In this document: in pieces, positions 7,989 to 15,244 of the stretch
Position numbering within the stretch: the first letter of the stretch is position 1
Layout: the number at the start of each line of letters is the position of its first letter
Assembly (NCBI GenBank): GCA_945872035.1
Contig: CAMBYA010000005.1
Coordinates: 1-20,131 of the forward strand
DNA length: 20,131 bases
Direction: 5' to 3'
Source: Rhizobium sp. Q54
GTDB taxonomy: Bacteria > Pseudomonadota > Alphaproteobacteria > SMXS01
Notes under the pieces: model-generated
The model's database searches: none
What the model saw: only the letters and a program-made list of their open reading frames with translations
What the model was told of the DNA's origin: nothing
Program-made: the position numbers and the translations under genes

Positions 7989-8156
7989 GTGAAGAATTGG
8001 GTATTTATTGGATGGATTATACTGGCGGCTGGCATTTTTGTCAGTACGATGCTTGCAAATGTTTTTAATGTGACTTGGTTTTGGGATAACTCATTTGAGA
8101 TAGGTTCGGCATTTGTGGTTATTTGGGGGGTGTACAATATCTTTTTTAAGAAATAG
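7989..8156 (+). CDS. Small two-helix membrane protein, unknown function (horizontally acquired)
   Basis: I do not recognise this 55-residue protein. It begins at GTG 7989, directly after an in-frame TAA (7980-7982), so no upstream start is possible. It ends in TAG 8154-8156. The product is strongly hydrophobic. Helix 1 is about residues 4-26 (WVFIGWIILAAGIFVSTML). A short polar turn, NVTWFWDNS (27-35), follows, then helix 2 at about 38-53 (IGSAFVVIWGVYNIFF) and a Lys-Lys tail. The positive charges at both ends suggest both termini face the cytoplasm. All eight Phe codons are TTT, whereas the surrounding genes use TTC almost exclusively. The ribosome site is weak (GGG at 7977-7979, nine bases upstream). 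The membrane-protein pattern in AT-rich DNA supports a real, recently acquired gene. A 94-codon frame on the opposite strand (7853-8137) looks like a shadow. Confidence 0.6.
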   Translation: MKNWVFIGWIILAAGIFVSTMLANVFNVTWFWDNSFEIGSAFVVIWGVYNIFFKK

Positions 8157-8227
8157 TGTGTTGAAATATTTGTGCATTACGGTGACGGCGCACTTAATTG
8201 ACGGCACCATCGCGCCCAGCCCCGCCC

Positions 8228-11200
8228 TCAAATCGACGCGAACACGCCCCTGATCTGGCGGGCCACGTAGCCCAGCTTGCCGACGGTGACGCTGCCGCTC
8301 GATTGCAGCTCGGCGATCAGTTCCCGCGCGCGCGACAGTGCCTTGACATGGTGGGCGGCCCAGGATTCCAGGCCGCCTTCGGCCAGCGCCATGCCGGTCA
8401 GCTCGCGTTGCTGGTCATAGAGGTCGTCGACGATGCTGCCCAGCGCCAGCCGGTCCCAATGGTCGCCGGTGACGACCATGTCGGTGGCGCTGCGCAGCCA
8501 GTCGAGACCGGTGCGCTCGCCCACCGCGAAATAGGCGCGGGCGATCTCGTCCAGCGAACCTGTGTCGCGCTCCTTCAACAGCACGATATCGGGCGCCGAC
8601 AGCATGAGCTCCAGGCAGGCGATCCGGTGCGACAGTTCGGCCGGCACGCCCTTGGCGATCAGCAGGCTGATCTGTTCGGCGATGGCGTCGCCGCTGCTCA
8701 CCTCCATGAGTGCCGCGGTGTCGAACAGGGCCTGCACGCCCGGCCGGAAGCGCTCGACCACGGTGCCGATGTCCAGCGGCAGGCCCAGATGGGTCAGGAA
8801 CCAGCTGGACATGCGGTGCAGCAGTTCCTTGGCCTCCAGGATCATGCCGGTCTGCACATGCGCCGGAACCAGGTTGTCCAGCCGGTCGATGTCATCCCAC
8901 AGCGCCTGCAGGCCCATCACCTCGCGAGCGACGATATAGGCGGTGGCGATCTGGTCGACAGGCGCGCCGCTCTCCTCGGCCACCCGGGTGACGTAGGTGA
9001 TGCCGGCCCGGTTGACGATCTCGTTGCCCACCGTCATGGCGATGATGTTCCGCCTGAGCTGATGCTCCCTGATCCTGTCGGTGAAGCGCTCGCGCATGGC
9101 GGGCGGGAAATAGGCGATCAGGTCGTTGCAGATCCACGGATCGTCGGGCAGGTCGCTGCGCGCCAGCCGCCGCTTCAGCGAGTTCTTGGCATAGGCCATC
9201 AGCACCGCCAGTTCGGGCCGGGTCAGTCCCTCGCCGGCGGCATGACGCCGCGCGATCTCGTCGTCGTCGGGCAGGAACTCCACCGGCCGCTCCAGCGCGC
9301 CCTCATGCTCCAGCCGGTGCATGAAACGGGCCTGGGCGTCGAGCAGCTCGGCGGCGCGGGCCTGGGTGGTCGACAGGGTCTCGGTCTGCCGGTAGTTCGT
9401 CGCCAGGACGAGGGCGGCGACATCGCCGGTCATCTCGACCAGCAGGGCGTTGCGCTGCTTTTCGGTCATGTCGCCGTCGGCCACCACGGCGTTCAGCAGG
9501 ATCTTGATGTTGACCTCGTAGTCCGAGCAGTTGACGCCGGCCGAGTTGTCGACGGCGTCGGTGTTCAGCCGCCCGCCGCGGCGGGCGTACTCGATGCGGC
9601 CGCGCTGGGTGAAGCCCAGAGTGCCGCCTTCGCCCACCACCTTGAAGCGCAGGTCCCGGCCATCGACCCTGACCGCGTCGTTGGCGCGGTCGCCGACCTC
9701 GGCATGGGTCTCGTCGCTGGCCTTCACATAGGTGCCGATGCCGCCGACCCACAACAGGTCGGCATCGGCCTTCAGCAGCGCATGGATCAGCTCGGCGGGC
9801 GTGGTGGTCTCGGTCTCGATGCCGGTCAGCGCCCTGATCCGCGGCGTCAGCGCGATGGACTTGACCGACCGTGCGAAGACGCCGCCGCCTTCCGAGATCA
9901 GTCCGGGATTGTAGTCGGCCCAGCTGGACCGGGGCAGGTCGAACAGCCGCTGCCGCTCGGCGAAGCTGGCTTCCGGATCGGGGTCCGGATCGATGAACAC
10001 ATGCCGGTGATCGAACGCGGCCACCAGCTTCACCGTGTGCGACAGCAGCATGCCGTTGCCGAACACGTCGCCCGACATGTCGCCGATGCCGACGGCGGTG
10101 ATCGGCTGGGTCTGCACGTCGGTGCCGAGTTCGCGGAAGTGGCGCTGCACGCTGATCCAGCCGCCGCGCGCGGTGATGCCCATCTTCTTGTGGTCATAAC
10201 CGTTGCTGCCGCCGGAGGCGAAGGCATCGCCCAGCCAGAAGCCGTAGTGCCGGGAGATTTCGTTGGCGATATCCGAGAAACTGGCCGTGCCCTTGTCGGC
10301 GGCGACCACCAGATAGGCATCGTCGTCGTCATAGCGGACCACGTTCGCGGGCGGCGCCACGCTGCCGCCGACGATGTTGTCGGTGATGTCGAGCAGGCCG
10401 CACATCAGCGTCCGGTAGCAGCGGATCCCCTCGGCCTGGATTTCCTCGCGGGTGCCGCCCGCGGGCAGGTACCTGGGCACGAAACCGCCCTTGGCGCCGT
10501 CGGGCACGATGACGGCGTTCTTCACCATCTGCGCCTTGATCAGGCCGAGGATCTCGGTGCGGAAATCTTCCGGCCGGTCCGACCAGCGGATGCCGCCACG
10601 CGCCACCTTGCCGCCGCGCAGGTGGATGCCTTCCACCCATGGCGCATAGACGAACACCTCGACCGCCGGCCGGGGCTTGGGCAGTCCGTCGACCATCAGG
10701 CTGTCGAGCTTCAGCGACAGATAAGGCTTGGGTTTTCCGTCCGGGCCGGGCTGGTAGTAGTTGGTGCGCAGGGTCGACTGGATGAGGTTGACGAAGCGGC
10801 GGATGATGCGGTCCTCGTCCAGGCTCTGCACCGCCTCCAGTTGGGACTCGATCCGCCCGGCGATCTCCGCGGCCCCGGCGTGGTCGGCGGCGGGATCGAA
10901 GCGGGCGGCGAACAGCGCCACCAGGTTGCCGACGATTTCGGGATTATTCGTCAGCGACTTGCGCATATAGGACTGCGAGAAGGTGGTGCCGGCCTGGCGC
11001 AGATATTTCAGGTAGGCGCGCAGGATGACGATCTCGCGCCAGCCCATGGCGGTGTGCAGCACCAGCTGGTTGAGGCTGTCGTCCTCGGCCGAGCCGTCCC
11101 ACATTTCGGCCAGCGCGTCTTCGAGCGGCGTCTTCACGTCGCGCAGGCGGTGTTCGGTGCCGGTGGCGTCGACGACGAGGATGTCGTGGATCCAGGCCTC

Positions 11201-13012
11201 GTGGCCCGCGCCGCGCGGCCGCACCGAGTAGGCCTGCTCTTCCATCACCTTGAGGCCGAGATTCTCCAGCTTGGGCAGCACGTCGCTCAGCGGCACCAGA
11301 TGGCTGGCGTGATAGATCTTCACCCGCAGGACGTTGGCGTGGTCGCCGACCCGGCGATAGACATTGAACGCGCGGGATTCGGGGCCGGTGAGCTGGTCCA
11401 GCTTCTCGATGTCGTGGACCGCCAGATCAGGTTCGTAGGCATCGCAATAGGCCAGGCTGACGCCCTCGGCGTATCGGCTCCAGAGCTGGTTGCCGCGCTC
11501 CTCGCCGAGGTGCTCGCGCAGGGCGTCCCTCAACTGGTCGCGCCACGTGCGGATGATCTCGGTCACCTGGTCGTCGAGCTCATCCGCCTCCACGTCGGGC
11601 AGCGGCCCCGGCGGCAGGCTGACCAGCAGGTACAGGCGCGCCAGCGGGGAATCGCCGATCTGCAGGTTCTCCGACGCGATCTCGCCCCCCATCGCGCCGG
11701 CGAACAGCGCCGCGATGCGCCGGCGCCGGTCGTCGGTGAAGGCGTCCTTGGGAATGAAGACCTGTACCGAGGCAAAGCCGCCATAAGGGTCCATGCGGAT
11801 GAACGACTTGGCGTGCGGCCGCTCCAGCAGGCGCAGGATGCCGATCGCCGTCTCATACAGCTCGTCCGGCTCGATCTGGAACAGTTCGTCGCGCGGGTAG
11901 GCATGCAGGATGTTGGCGAAGATCTTGCCGTCGTGGCTGTACCGGTTGAATCCGGCGCGCTGGGTGACGATCGCCGCCTTGCGCCGCAGCACCGGGATCG
12001 ACTTTGGCGACATGGTGTAGGCGAGCGACGTGAACATGCCGATGAAGCGCCATTCGCCGATCAGGTTGCCGTGGTCGTCGTAGCGCTTCACGCCGACGTA
12101 ATCGAGCTGCACCGGCCGATGCACGGTCGACCGGCGGTGGGCCTTGCCGATGATCAGCGGCATGGGGTGGTCGAGGAACGTCCGGGCAGTGGACGGCAGC
12201 AGCGAATCCGTCCCATGCTCGCGCAGCACCGGGAATTCCGGGTCGCGCATCAGGCCGAGGCCTTCCTTCGGATCCGTGACGGCGTGCCATTCTCCGCCCC
12301 GGTCGACGAAGTCGTATTCGCGAAAGCCAAGGAAGGTGAAGTTGTCGTCGGCGAGCCAGTTCAGGAAATCCACCGCCTCCTGCACTTCCTCGACCGGCGC
12401 CGGCCCGGGATGGGCGAGCAGCCAGTCGACCGCGCCGCGCAGGCGGGAGACCATGGGTTGCCAGTCCTCGAACGTGGTGCGTGCGTCCGCCAGCACGGCG
12501 CCAACCCCGGCTTCGATCGCGTCGAGCGACCCGGCGGATGTCTGCTGGTCGATCTCGAGATACATGTAGGATTCCATGTAGCCCAGGCCGTTCGCCGCGC
12601 GCTGGCCGGCCACGTCGCGCTCGACGGTCATGACCGGATGCACCAGCAGGGTGATCTCGCGGCCCTGGCGGGCCAGCTCGGCGGTAACCGAATCCACCAG
12701 GAACGGCATGTCGTCATTGACGATCTCGACCACCGTGTGGCGGCCCTGCCAGCCGGCCTCCGCCATGGACGGGTTGAAGACCTGCACCTTGGCTGTTCCG
12801 GGGGCGCGGGTGGACGCGAAGCGCCACAGCGACAGGGCGAGGGCGAACAGGCTCTCAGGCCGCCGGTCCAGCAGGTCCTCCGGCATGACGCCCGCGAAGA
12901 ACCGGGTCATGAACTCGAGGAACGGGCCGGCTTCGGCGGCGTCCAGGCTGTCCCGCGCCAGTTCGCCAATGCGGTCCAGATGCTGCTGCTTCCGGTCCCA
13001 GCGGTTATCCAT
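8228..13012 (-). CDS. gdhZ: NAD-specific glutamate dehydrogenase, large (about 180 kDa) class
   Basis: This enzyme oxidatively deaminates L-glutamate to 2-oxoglutarate with NAD+, feeding amino-acid carbon into the TCA cycle. The 1594 residues match the giant bacterial class of roughly 1600 residues. The N-terminal half holds ACT-like regulatory segments; VVEIVNDDMPFLVDSVTAEL (about 92-111) is typical. The catalytic core lies in the second half. ARGGIRWSDRPEDFRTEILG with KAQMVKNA and PDGAKGGFV falls near residue 800-850. GGSVAPPANVVRYDDDDAYL lies near 880, and ASGGSNGYDHKKMGITARGG near 930. The reading frame is intact. The ATG at 13012 has a strong purine-rich ribosome site, AAGGGGGA, six to seven bases upstream. 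It stands alone on the minus strand. Expression is probably governed by amino-acid or glutamate supply, but no operator is visible. The symbol gdhZ follows Caulobacter usage; gdhB is used in Pseudomonas. Confidence 0.97.
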   Translation of the reverse strand: MDNRWDRKQQHLDRIGELARDSLDAAEAGPFLEFMTRFFAGVMPEDLLDRRPESLFALALSLWRFASTRAPGTAKVQVFNPSMAEAGWQGRHTVVEIVNDDMPFLVDSVTAELARQGREITLLVHPVMTVERDVAGQRAANGLGYMESYMYLEIDQQTSAGSLDAIEAGVGAVLADARTTFEDWQPMVSRLRGAVDWLLAHPGPAPVEEVQEAVDFLNWLADDNFTFLGFREYDFVDRGGEWHAVTDPKEGLGLMRDPEFPVLREHGTDSLLPSTARTFLDHPMPLIIGKAHRRSTVHRPVQLDYVGVKRYDDHGNLIGEWRFIGMFTSLAYTMSPKSIPVLRRKAAIVTQRAGFNRYSHDGKIFANILHAYPRDELFQIEPDELYETAIGILRLLERPHAKSFIRMDPYGGFASVQVFIPKDAFTDDRRRRIAALFAGAMGGEIASENLQIGDSPLARLYLLVSLPPGPLPDVEADELDDQVTEIIRTWRDQLRDALREHLGEERGNQLWSRYAEGVSLAYCDAYEPDLAVHDIEKLDQLTGPESRAFNVYRRVGDHANVLRVKIYHASHLVPLSDVLPKLENLGLKVMEEQAYSVRPRGAGHEAWIHDILVVDATGTEHRLRDVKTPLEDALAEMWDGSAEDDSLNQLVLHTAMGWREIVILRAYLKYLRQAGTTFSQSYMRKSLTNNPEIVGNLVALFAARFDPAADHAGAAEIAGRIESQLEAVQSLDEDRIIRRFVNLIQSTLRTNYYQPGPDGKPKPYLSLKLDSLMVDGLPKPRPAVEVFVYAPWVEGIHLRGGKVARGGIRWSDRPEDFRTEILGLIKAQMVKNAVIVPDGAKGGFVPRYLPAGGTREEIQAEGIRCYRTLMCGLLDITDNIVGGSVAPPANVVRYDDDDAYLVVAADKGTASFSDIANEISRHYGFWLGDAFASGGSNGYDHKKMGITARGGWISVQRHFRELGTDVQTQPITAVGIGDMSGDVFGNGMLLSHTVKLVAAFDHRHVFIDPDPDPEASFAERQRLFDLPRSSWADYNPGLISEGGGVFARSVKSIALTPRIRALTGIETETTTPAELIHALLKADADLLWVGGIGTYVKASDETHAEVGDRANDAVRVDGRDLRFKVVGEGGTLGFTQRGRIEYARRGGRLNTDAVDNSAGVNCSDYEVNIKILLNAVVADGDMTEKQRNALLVEMTGDVAALVLATNYRQTETLSTTQARAAELLDAQARFMHRLEHEGALERPVEFLPDDDEIARRHAAGEGLTRPELAVLMAYAKNSLKRRLARSDLPDDPWICNDLIAYFPPAMRERFTDRIREHQLRRNIIAMTVGNEIVNRAGITYVTRVAEESGAPVDQIATAYIVAREVMGLQALWDDIDRLDNLVPAHVQTGMILEAKELLHRMSSWFLTHLGLPLDIGTVVERFRPGVQALFDTAALMEVSSGDAIAEQISLLIAKGVPAELSHRIACLELMLSAPDIVLLKERDTGSLDEIARAYFAVGERTGLDWLRSATDMVVTGDHWDRLALGSIVDDLYDQQRELTGMALAEGGLESWAAHHVKALSRARELIAELQSSGSVTVGKLGYVARQIRGVFASI

Positions 13013-13143
13013 GTTTCCCCCTTTTCATCCGGGCTTCGGCTTGGCTCTCCGGACGATTGGTCTTCTACAATATAGGAATTCTGTGGCGATTTGGCGAAGC
13101 TCCGCGGCAAGCGCCTGCCGGAAGGAGCCCACCCGAGCCAGAA
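13013..13143. promoter_or_regulatory. Upstream region of the glutamate dehydrogenase gene with candidate -10 box
   Basis: On the minus strand a TATATT hexamer (13069-13074) lies 57 bases before the dehydrogenase start. It sits in the only AT-rich patch of the gap and is a plausible -10 element. The -35 hexamer 17-18 bases further upstream is poor, so an activator may be needed. The Shine-Dalgarno is at about 13016-13023. The same gap would have carried the promoter of the divergent antiporter relic. Confidence 0.35.
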
Positions 13144-13322
13144 ATGTCCGTCGATCAAGGCACCAGCCTTTCGTTCCTGACGGAGCCGCCGACCTTCCTG
13201 GTCACCGCCATCGTCGTGGTGCCGGTGTCGCGGCTTTTGAGGATCAGTCCGATCATCGGCATCCTCGGCGCCGGCGTGCTGGTGGCCACTCGGCATTGGT
13301 GATCGCCCGCGAGGATCAGGCC
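13144..13322 (+). pseudogene. 5' remnant of a Kef-type (CPA2) monovalent cation:proton antiporter, frameshifted
   Basis: The frame from ATG 13144 begins MSVDQGTSLSFLTEPPTFLV and continues TAIVVVPVSRLLRISPIIGI and LGAGVLVA. It then reads four odd residues to TGA at 13300-13302. This is the first transmembrane segment of Kef/CPA2 antiporters, which normally continue GxLxAGVLIGPHALGLI. From 13284 the neighbouring frame reads GHSALVIARED, which is the expected continuation. Adding one G in the run near 13282-13285 would restore an open reading, so a single-base deletion is inferred. Similarity ends around 13322, at the 3' end of the convergent synthetase-like gene (stop 13316-13318). The remaining 350 or more residues of an antiporter are absent from the window. 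I conclude this is a dead gene cut by a rearrangement that brought in the adjacent cluster. Family assignment rests on about 50 residues. Confidence 0.62.
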
Positions 13323-15118
13323 GAAAGTCTCTCGGCGGGCTTGGGTTCGGCCGTGGTGCGCGCCTGCGGGCCGGACAGCCGGTCGAACGTCATCGACAGG
13401 TGCAGGGCGCGCATCAGCAGGCCGGCCTCGTCGGCACCGGTTTCGAACATGCACCAGTAGCGGCGCCGGTAAGCGTCGAGCAGGACACGCGGGACGAGGC
13501 CACGTTTGACCGCGAACCGCAGCACGGCCTTCGTCATCCTTTGCAGGCGCGACACGGGAACGACCGGCGTGGCGCAGATTCCTTCCAACGCCGCGGACAG
13601 CCGGTCAGGGTCAATGATGCCGGGAATACCCGTCGCAAGCCCACGAATCTCCTGCTCGAGCGACTGGCGCTGCCGCCGCATTTCCGTGGCGATGACGGGC
13701 TGGCCCTGGGAATGCTCCGCACCCCTGATGCGGAACAGATCTGGAATGTTCCGCCGCGCCACCGCTTCGAAGAAGCGCTTTCCGGTGCGCAGCCGGCACG
13801 AAAGGTGCCGCGCCATGTCGATCACCGCCAGATCCAGGTGCGGCATGGCGATGGGACGCCGCCGGCCCACGGTCTGTCGCCGCATCTCCACCATGTTGGC
13901 GCCGAGATAGGAGGCGAGGAACAGCATGTCCTTGGTGTCCTCGTCCGTGCGCATCCTCGGCAGGGCGAGAATTTCGTCATAGGTCGACCAGAGCGCCGCT
14001 TGAAGCAGGCCCGCCTGGCTTTCGGGCAGGCGCGGGGCAAGGCGTGACAGGATCGCGGGAGACTTCAGCGCCGTCGATGCCAGCAGTTCGTGGTCGCTGG
14101 CGATCCGGAACGCGCCCTGGCCGAATGCCTCGTCGCCGAAGAACATGACCGCGTCGCCAGGCGCGTCCGCGCATGCCCGCTCATAGGCATCGCTCTCGTA
14201 GCACGCTTTGCGCAGGATCAGGCCGCTGTCGAGGTGCGATCGCAGCATGCCGGCGATGTCGAAGTCCTCATCGAACCGATAGATCCTGTGCGCGACACCC
14301 AGGGAAGCCGCCCGCCGGCGCGCCACGTCGGCGTCGGAACCCGGCCTTGGCTCGCCCACGACAAAGGAGAACGTGCTGACCGGGTGGCCTGCGCCGTGGA
14401 GGATACCGAGCAGCACGGCGGAGTCGTAGCCGCCGGACAGGGCGAGCATGGCGTGGCTGCCTTGTGCCCGGTCCAGCACCGCCGCGGTGATTCTCGACCA
14501 TAGCTCGCGGCCGGCCTCCGTCCGATCGGTCCATATGTCGGCGCCCGGCTGGTGGCGCCAATAGGGCCGCGCGACAATCCCCTGCGATTCGATGGTCGCG
14601 ACGCTGGCAAGCGGGAGACAGCTCACATGCTCGAACACCGTCCGGTCGCGCAAGACATAGCCGTTGACCAGGAAACTGCAGACGCCGGCAGGATCGGGCG
14701 CGGGATCGGAGCCGGCAAGCAGGGCGGGGTCGTCCGACAGCAGCAGGCAATCACCGACGCGCGCCTGATACAGCCGTGACATGCCGAGGTGATCGGTCCA
14801 GCAGGTCAATCGCCCGCCGTCGTCCAGCCACAGATAGCTGCGGTGCTGCCGCGCCGCCGCGAGCAGGCCGCGCGGGGCGTCGCCGGCATCGATCAGGCCG
14901 CGGGGCAGGCTTACCTCGGGCGCGCCGCCGGTGCCGTCGATGGCGGCGACAATTCCCTGGGTCGGAACCGTCTTTCCGTCCCAGCGGCAGAGCAGCAGGC
15001 CGCCCTCGGCGAGACGAAGCGGCGTGATCGACGACGGCGCGTAGCGTTGCGCCAGGGACAGTGCAGGGTTCTCACCTCCGGGGGGGTGAATGACCGCCAG
15101 GAATTCCGCTACATGCAA
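13316..15118 (-). CDS. Asparagine-synthetase-like amide synthetase 1 (glutaminase Cys missing)
   Basis: This 600-residue protein has the two-domain plan of asparagine synthetase B. The C-terminal ATP-pyrophosphatase domain has the PP-loop LALSGGYDSAVLLG (225-238, SGGYDS at 228-233) and a second active-site segment FFGDEAFGQG (326-335). It should adenylate a carboxylate and form an amide. The N-terminal Ntn-hydrolase-like domain is recognisable (TDHLGMSRLY, 108-117) but begins MHVAEFLAVIH, without the Cys2 needed to release ammonia from glutamine. The amine donor must therefore be free ammonia or an amino group, as in beta-lactam synthetase or lasso-peptide cyclases. TTG 15118 is the likely start: an in-frame TAG lies at 15161-15163, no ATG or GTG lies between, and GAAGGG precedes it by eight bases. 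It also aligns with the start of the paralogue. It is the last gene of the cluster; its substrate is unknown. Confidence 0.83.
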   Translation of the reverse strand: MHVAEFLAVIHPPGGENPALSLAQRYAPSSITPLRLAEGGLLLCRWDGKTVPTQGIVAAIDGTGGAPEVSLPRGLIDAGDAPRGLLAAARQHRSYLWLDDGGRLTCWTDHLGMSRLYQARVGDCLLLSDDPALLAGSDPAPDPAGVCSFLVNGYVLRDRTVFEHVSCLPLASVATIESQGIVARPYWRHQPGADIWTDRTEAGRELWSRITAAVLDRAQGSHAMLALSGGYDSAVLLGILHGAGHPVSTFSFVVGEPRPGSDADVARRRAASLGVAHRIYRFDEDFDIAGMLRSHLDSGLILRKACYESDAYERACADAPGDAVMFFGDEAFGQGAFRIASDHELLASTALKSPAILSRLAPRLPESQAGLLQAALWSTYDEILALPRMRTDEDTKDMLFLASYLGANMVEMRRQTVGRRRPIAMPHLDLAVIDMARHLSCRLRTGKRFFEAVARRNIPDLFRIRGAEHSQGQPVIATEMRRQRQSLEQEIRGLATGIPGIIDPDRLSAALEGICATPVVPVSRLQRMTKAVLRFAVKRGLVPRVLLDAYRRRYWCMFETGADEAGLLMRALHLSMTFDRLSGPQARTTAEPKPAERLSA

Positions 15119-15148
15119 TGGACAAGCCCTTCGCGCCGGCCGTTCGGC

Positions 15149-15189
15149 GTCGCGGCCATACTAAGCCGCATTGGTGTCGCGGGGAAACG
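15149..15189 (-). promoter_or_regulatory. Candidate promoter block of synthetase-like gene 1, shared with gene 2
   Basis: On the minus strand CGTTTCC (15183-15189) is followed after 19 bases by TAGTATG and then GCCGCGA (down to about 15150). TAGTAT (15158-15163) is a fair -10 hexamer, 40 bases before the start. The same order of elements, with an 18-base gap, precedes the paralogous gene at 17067-17106. The match between two otherwise diverged upstream regions supports function. Confidence 0.45.
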
Positions 15190-15224
15190 GGCTGATGGTC
15201 ATGCAAAGTCTGGACGAATGACGA

Positions 15225-15244
15225 GGGGGCCTGCAAGGCGCCCC
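15225..15244 (-). terminator. GC-rich hairpin directly after synthetase-like gene 2
   Basis: The arms 15225-15231 and 15237-15244 form seven G-C pairs with one bulged G around the loop TGCAA. The hairpin abuts the TGA of gene 2 (15245-15247). No T-run follows on the minus strand, so it is at best a weak or Rho-assisted terminator. It could also stabilise the 3' end of the transcript. It fits the idea that gene 1 has its own promoter. Confidence 0.35.

Larger units (their letters stand above)
7821..8227. other. AT-rich island between purH and the glutamate dehydrogenase gene
   Basis: This 407-base gap differs sharply in composition from its surroundings. Bases 7981-8160 contain only 66 G or C out of 180 by hand count, about 37 percent, while the flanking genes are far more GC-rich. 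The first part (7821-7960) is of intermediate composition and carries two inverted repeats. The second part carries a small membrane-protein gene. Composition returns to the genomic norm at about 8185-8200, just before the 3' end of the dehydrogenase gene. I infer horizontal acquisition or a mobile-element scar. No transposase fragment could be recognised. Confidence 0.7.

Noticed and set aside
7853..8137. 94-codon minus-strand frame in the AT-rich island
   Set aside because: It overlaps the better-supported 55-codon membrane protein on the plus strand. Its hydrophobic stretch is partly the mirror of that gene, and no start signal stands out.
8198..13075. Stop-free 1625-codon plus-strand frame opposite the glutamate dehydrogenase gene
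   Set aside because: It is antisense to a fully recognisable protein, is rich in His, Gln, Arg and Asp as expected of GC-rich shadow frames, and shows no domain. The same applies to the long antisense frames at 4065-7487 and 14789-17143.
15118..15195. 25-codon plus-strand frame between the synthetase-like genes, considered as a modified-peptide precursor
   Set aside because: Wrong strand for the cluster, no ribosome site at proper distance, and composition like random GC-rich sequence.
15161..15202. 13-residue minus-strand frame (MTISPFPRDTNAA) before synthetase-like gene 1, considered as a precursor peptide
   Set aside because: It is too short for leader plus core, has no lasso-type Thr-minus-2 pattern, overlaps the proposed -10 box and has no counterpart before gene 2.
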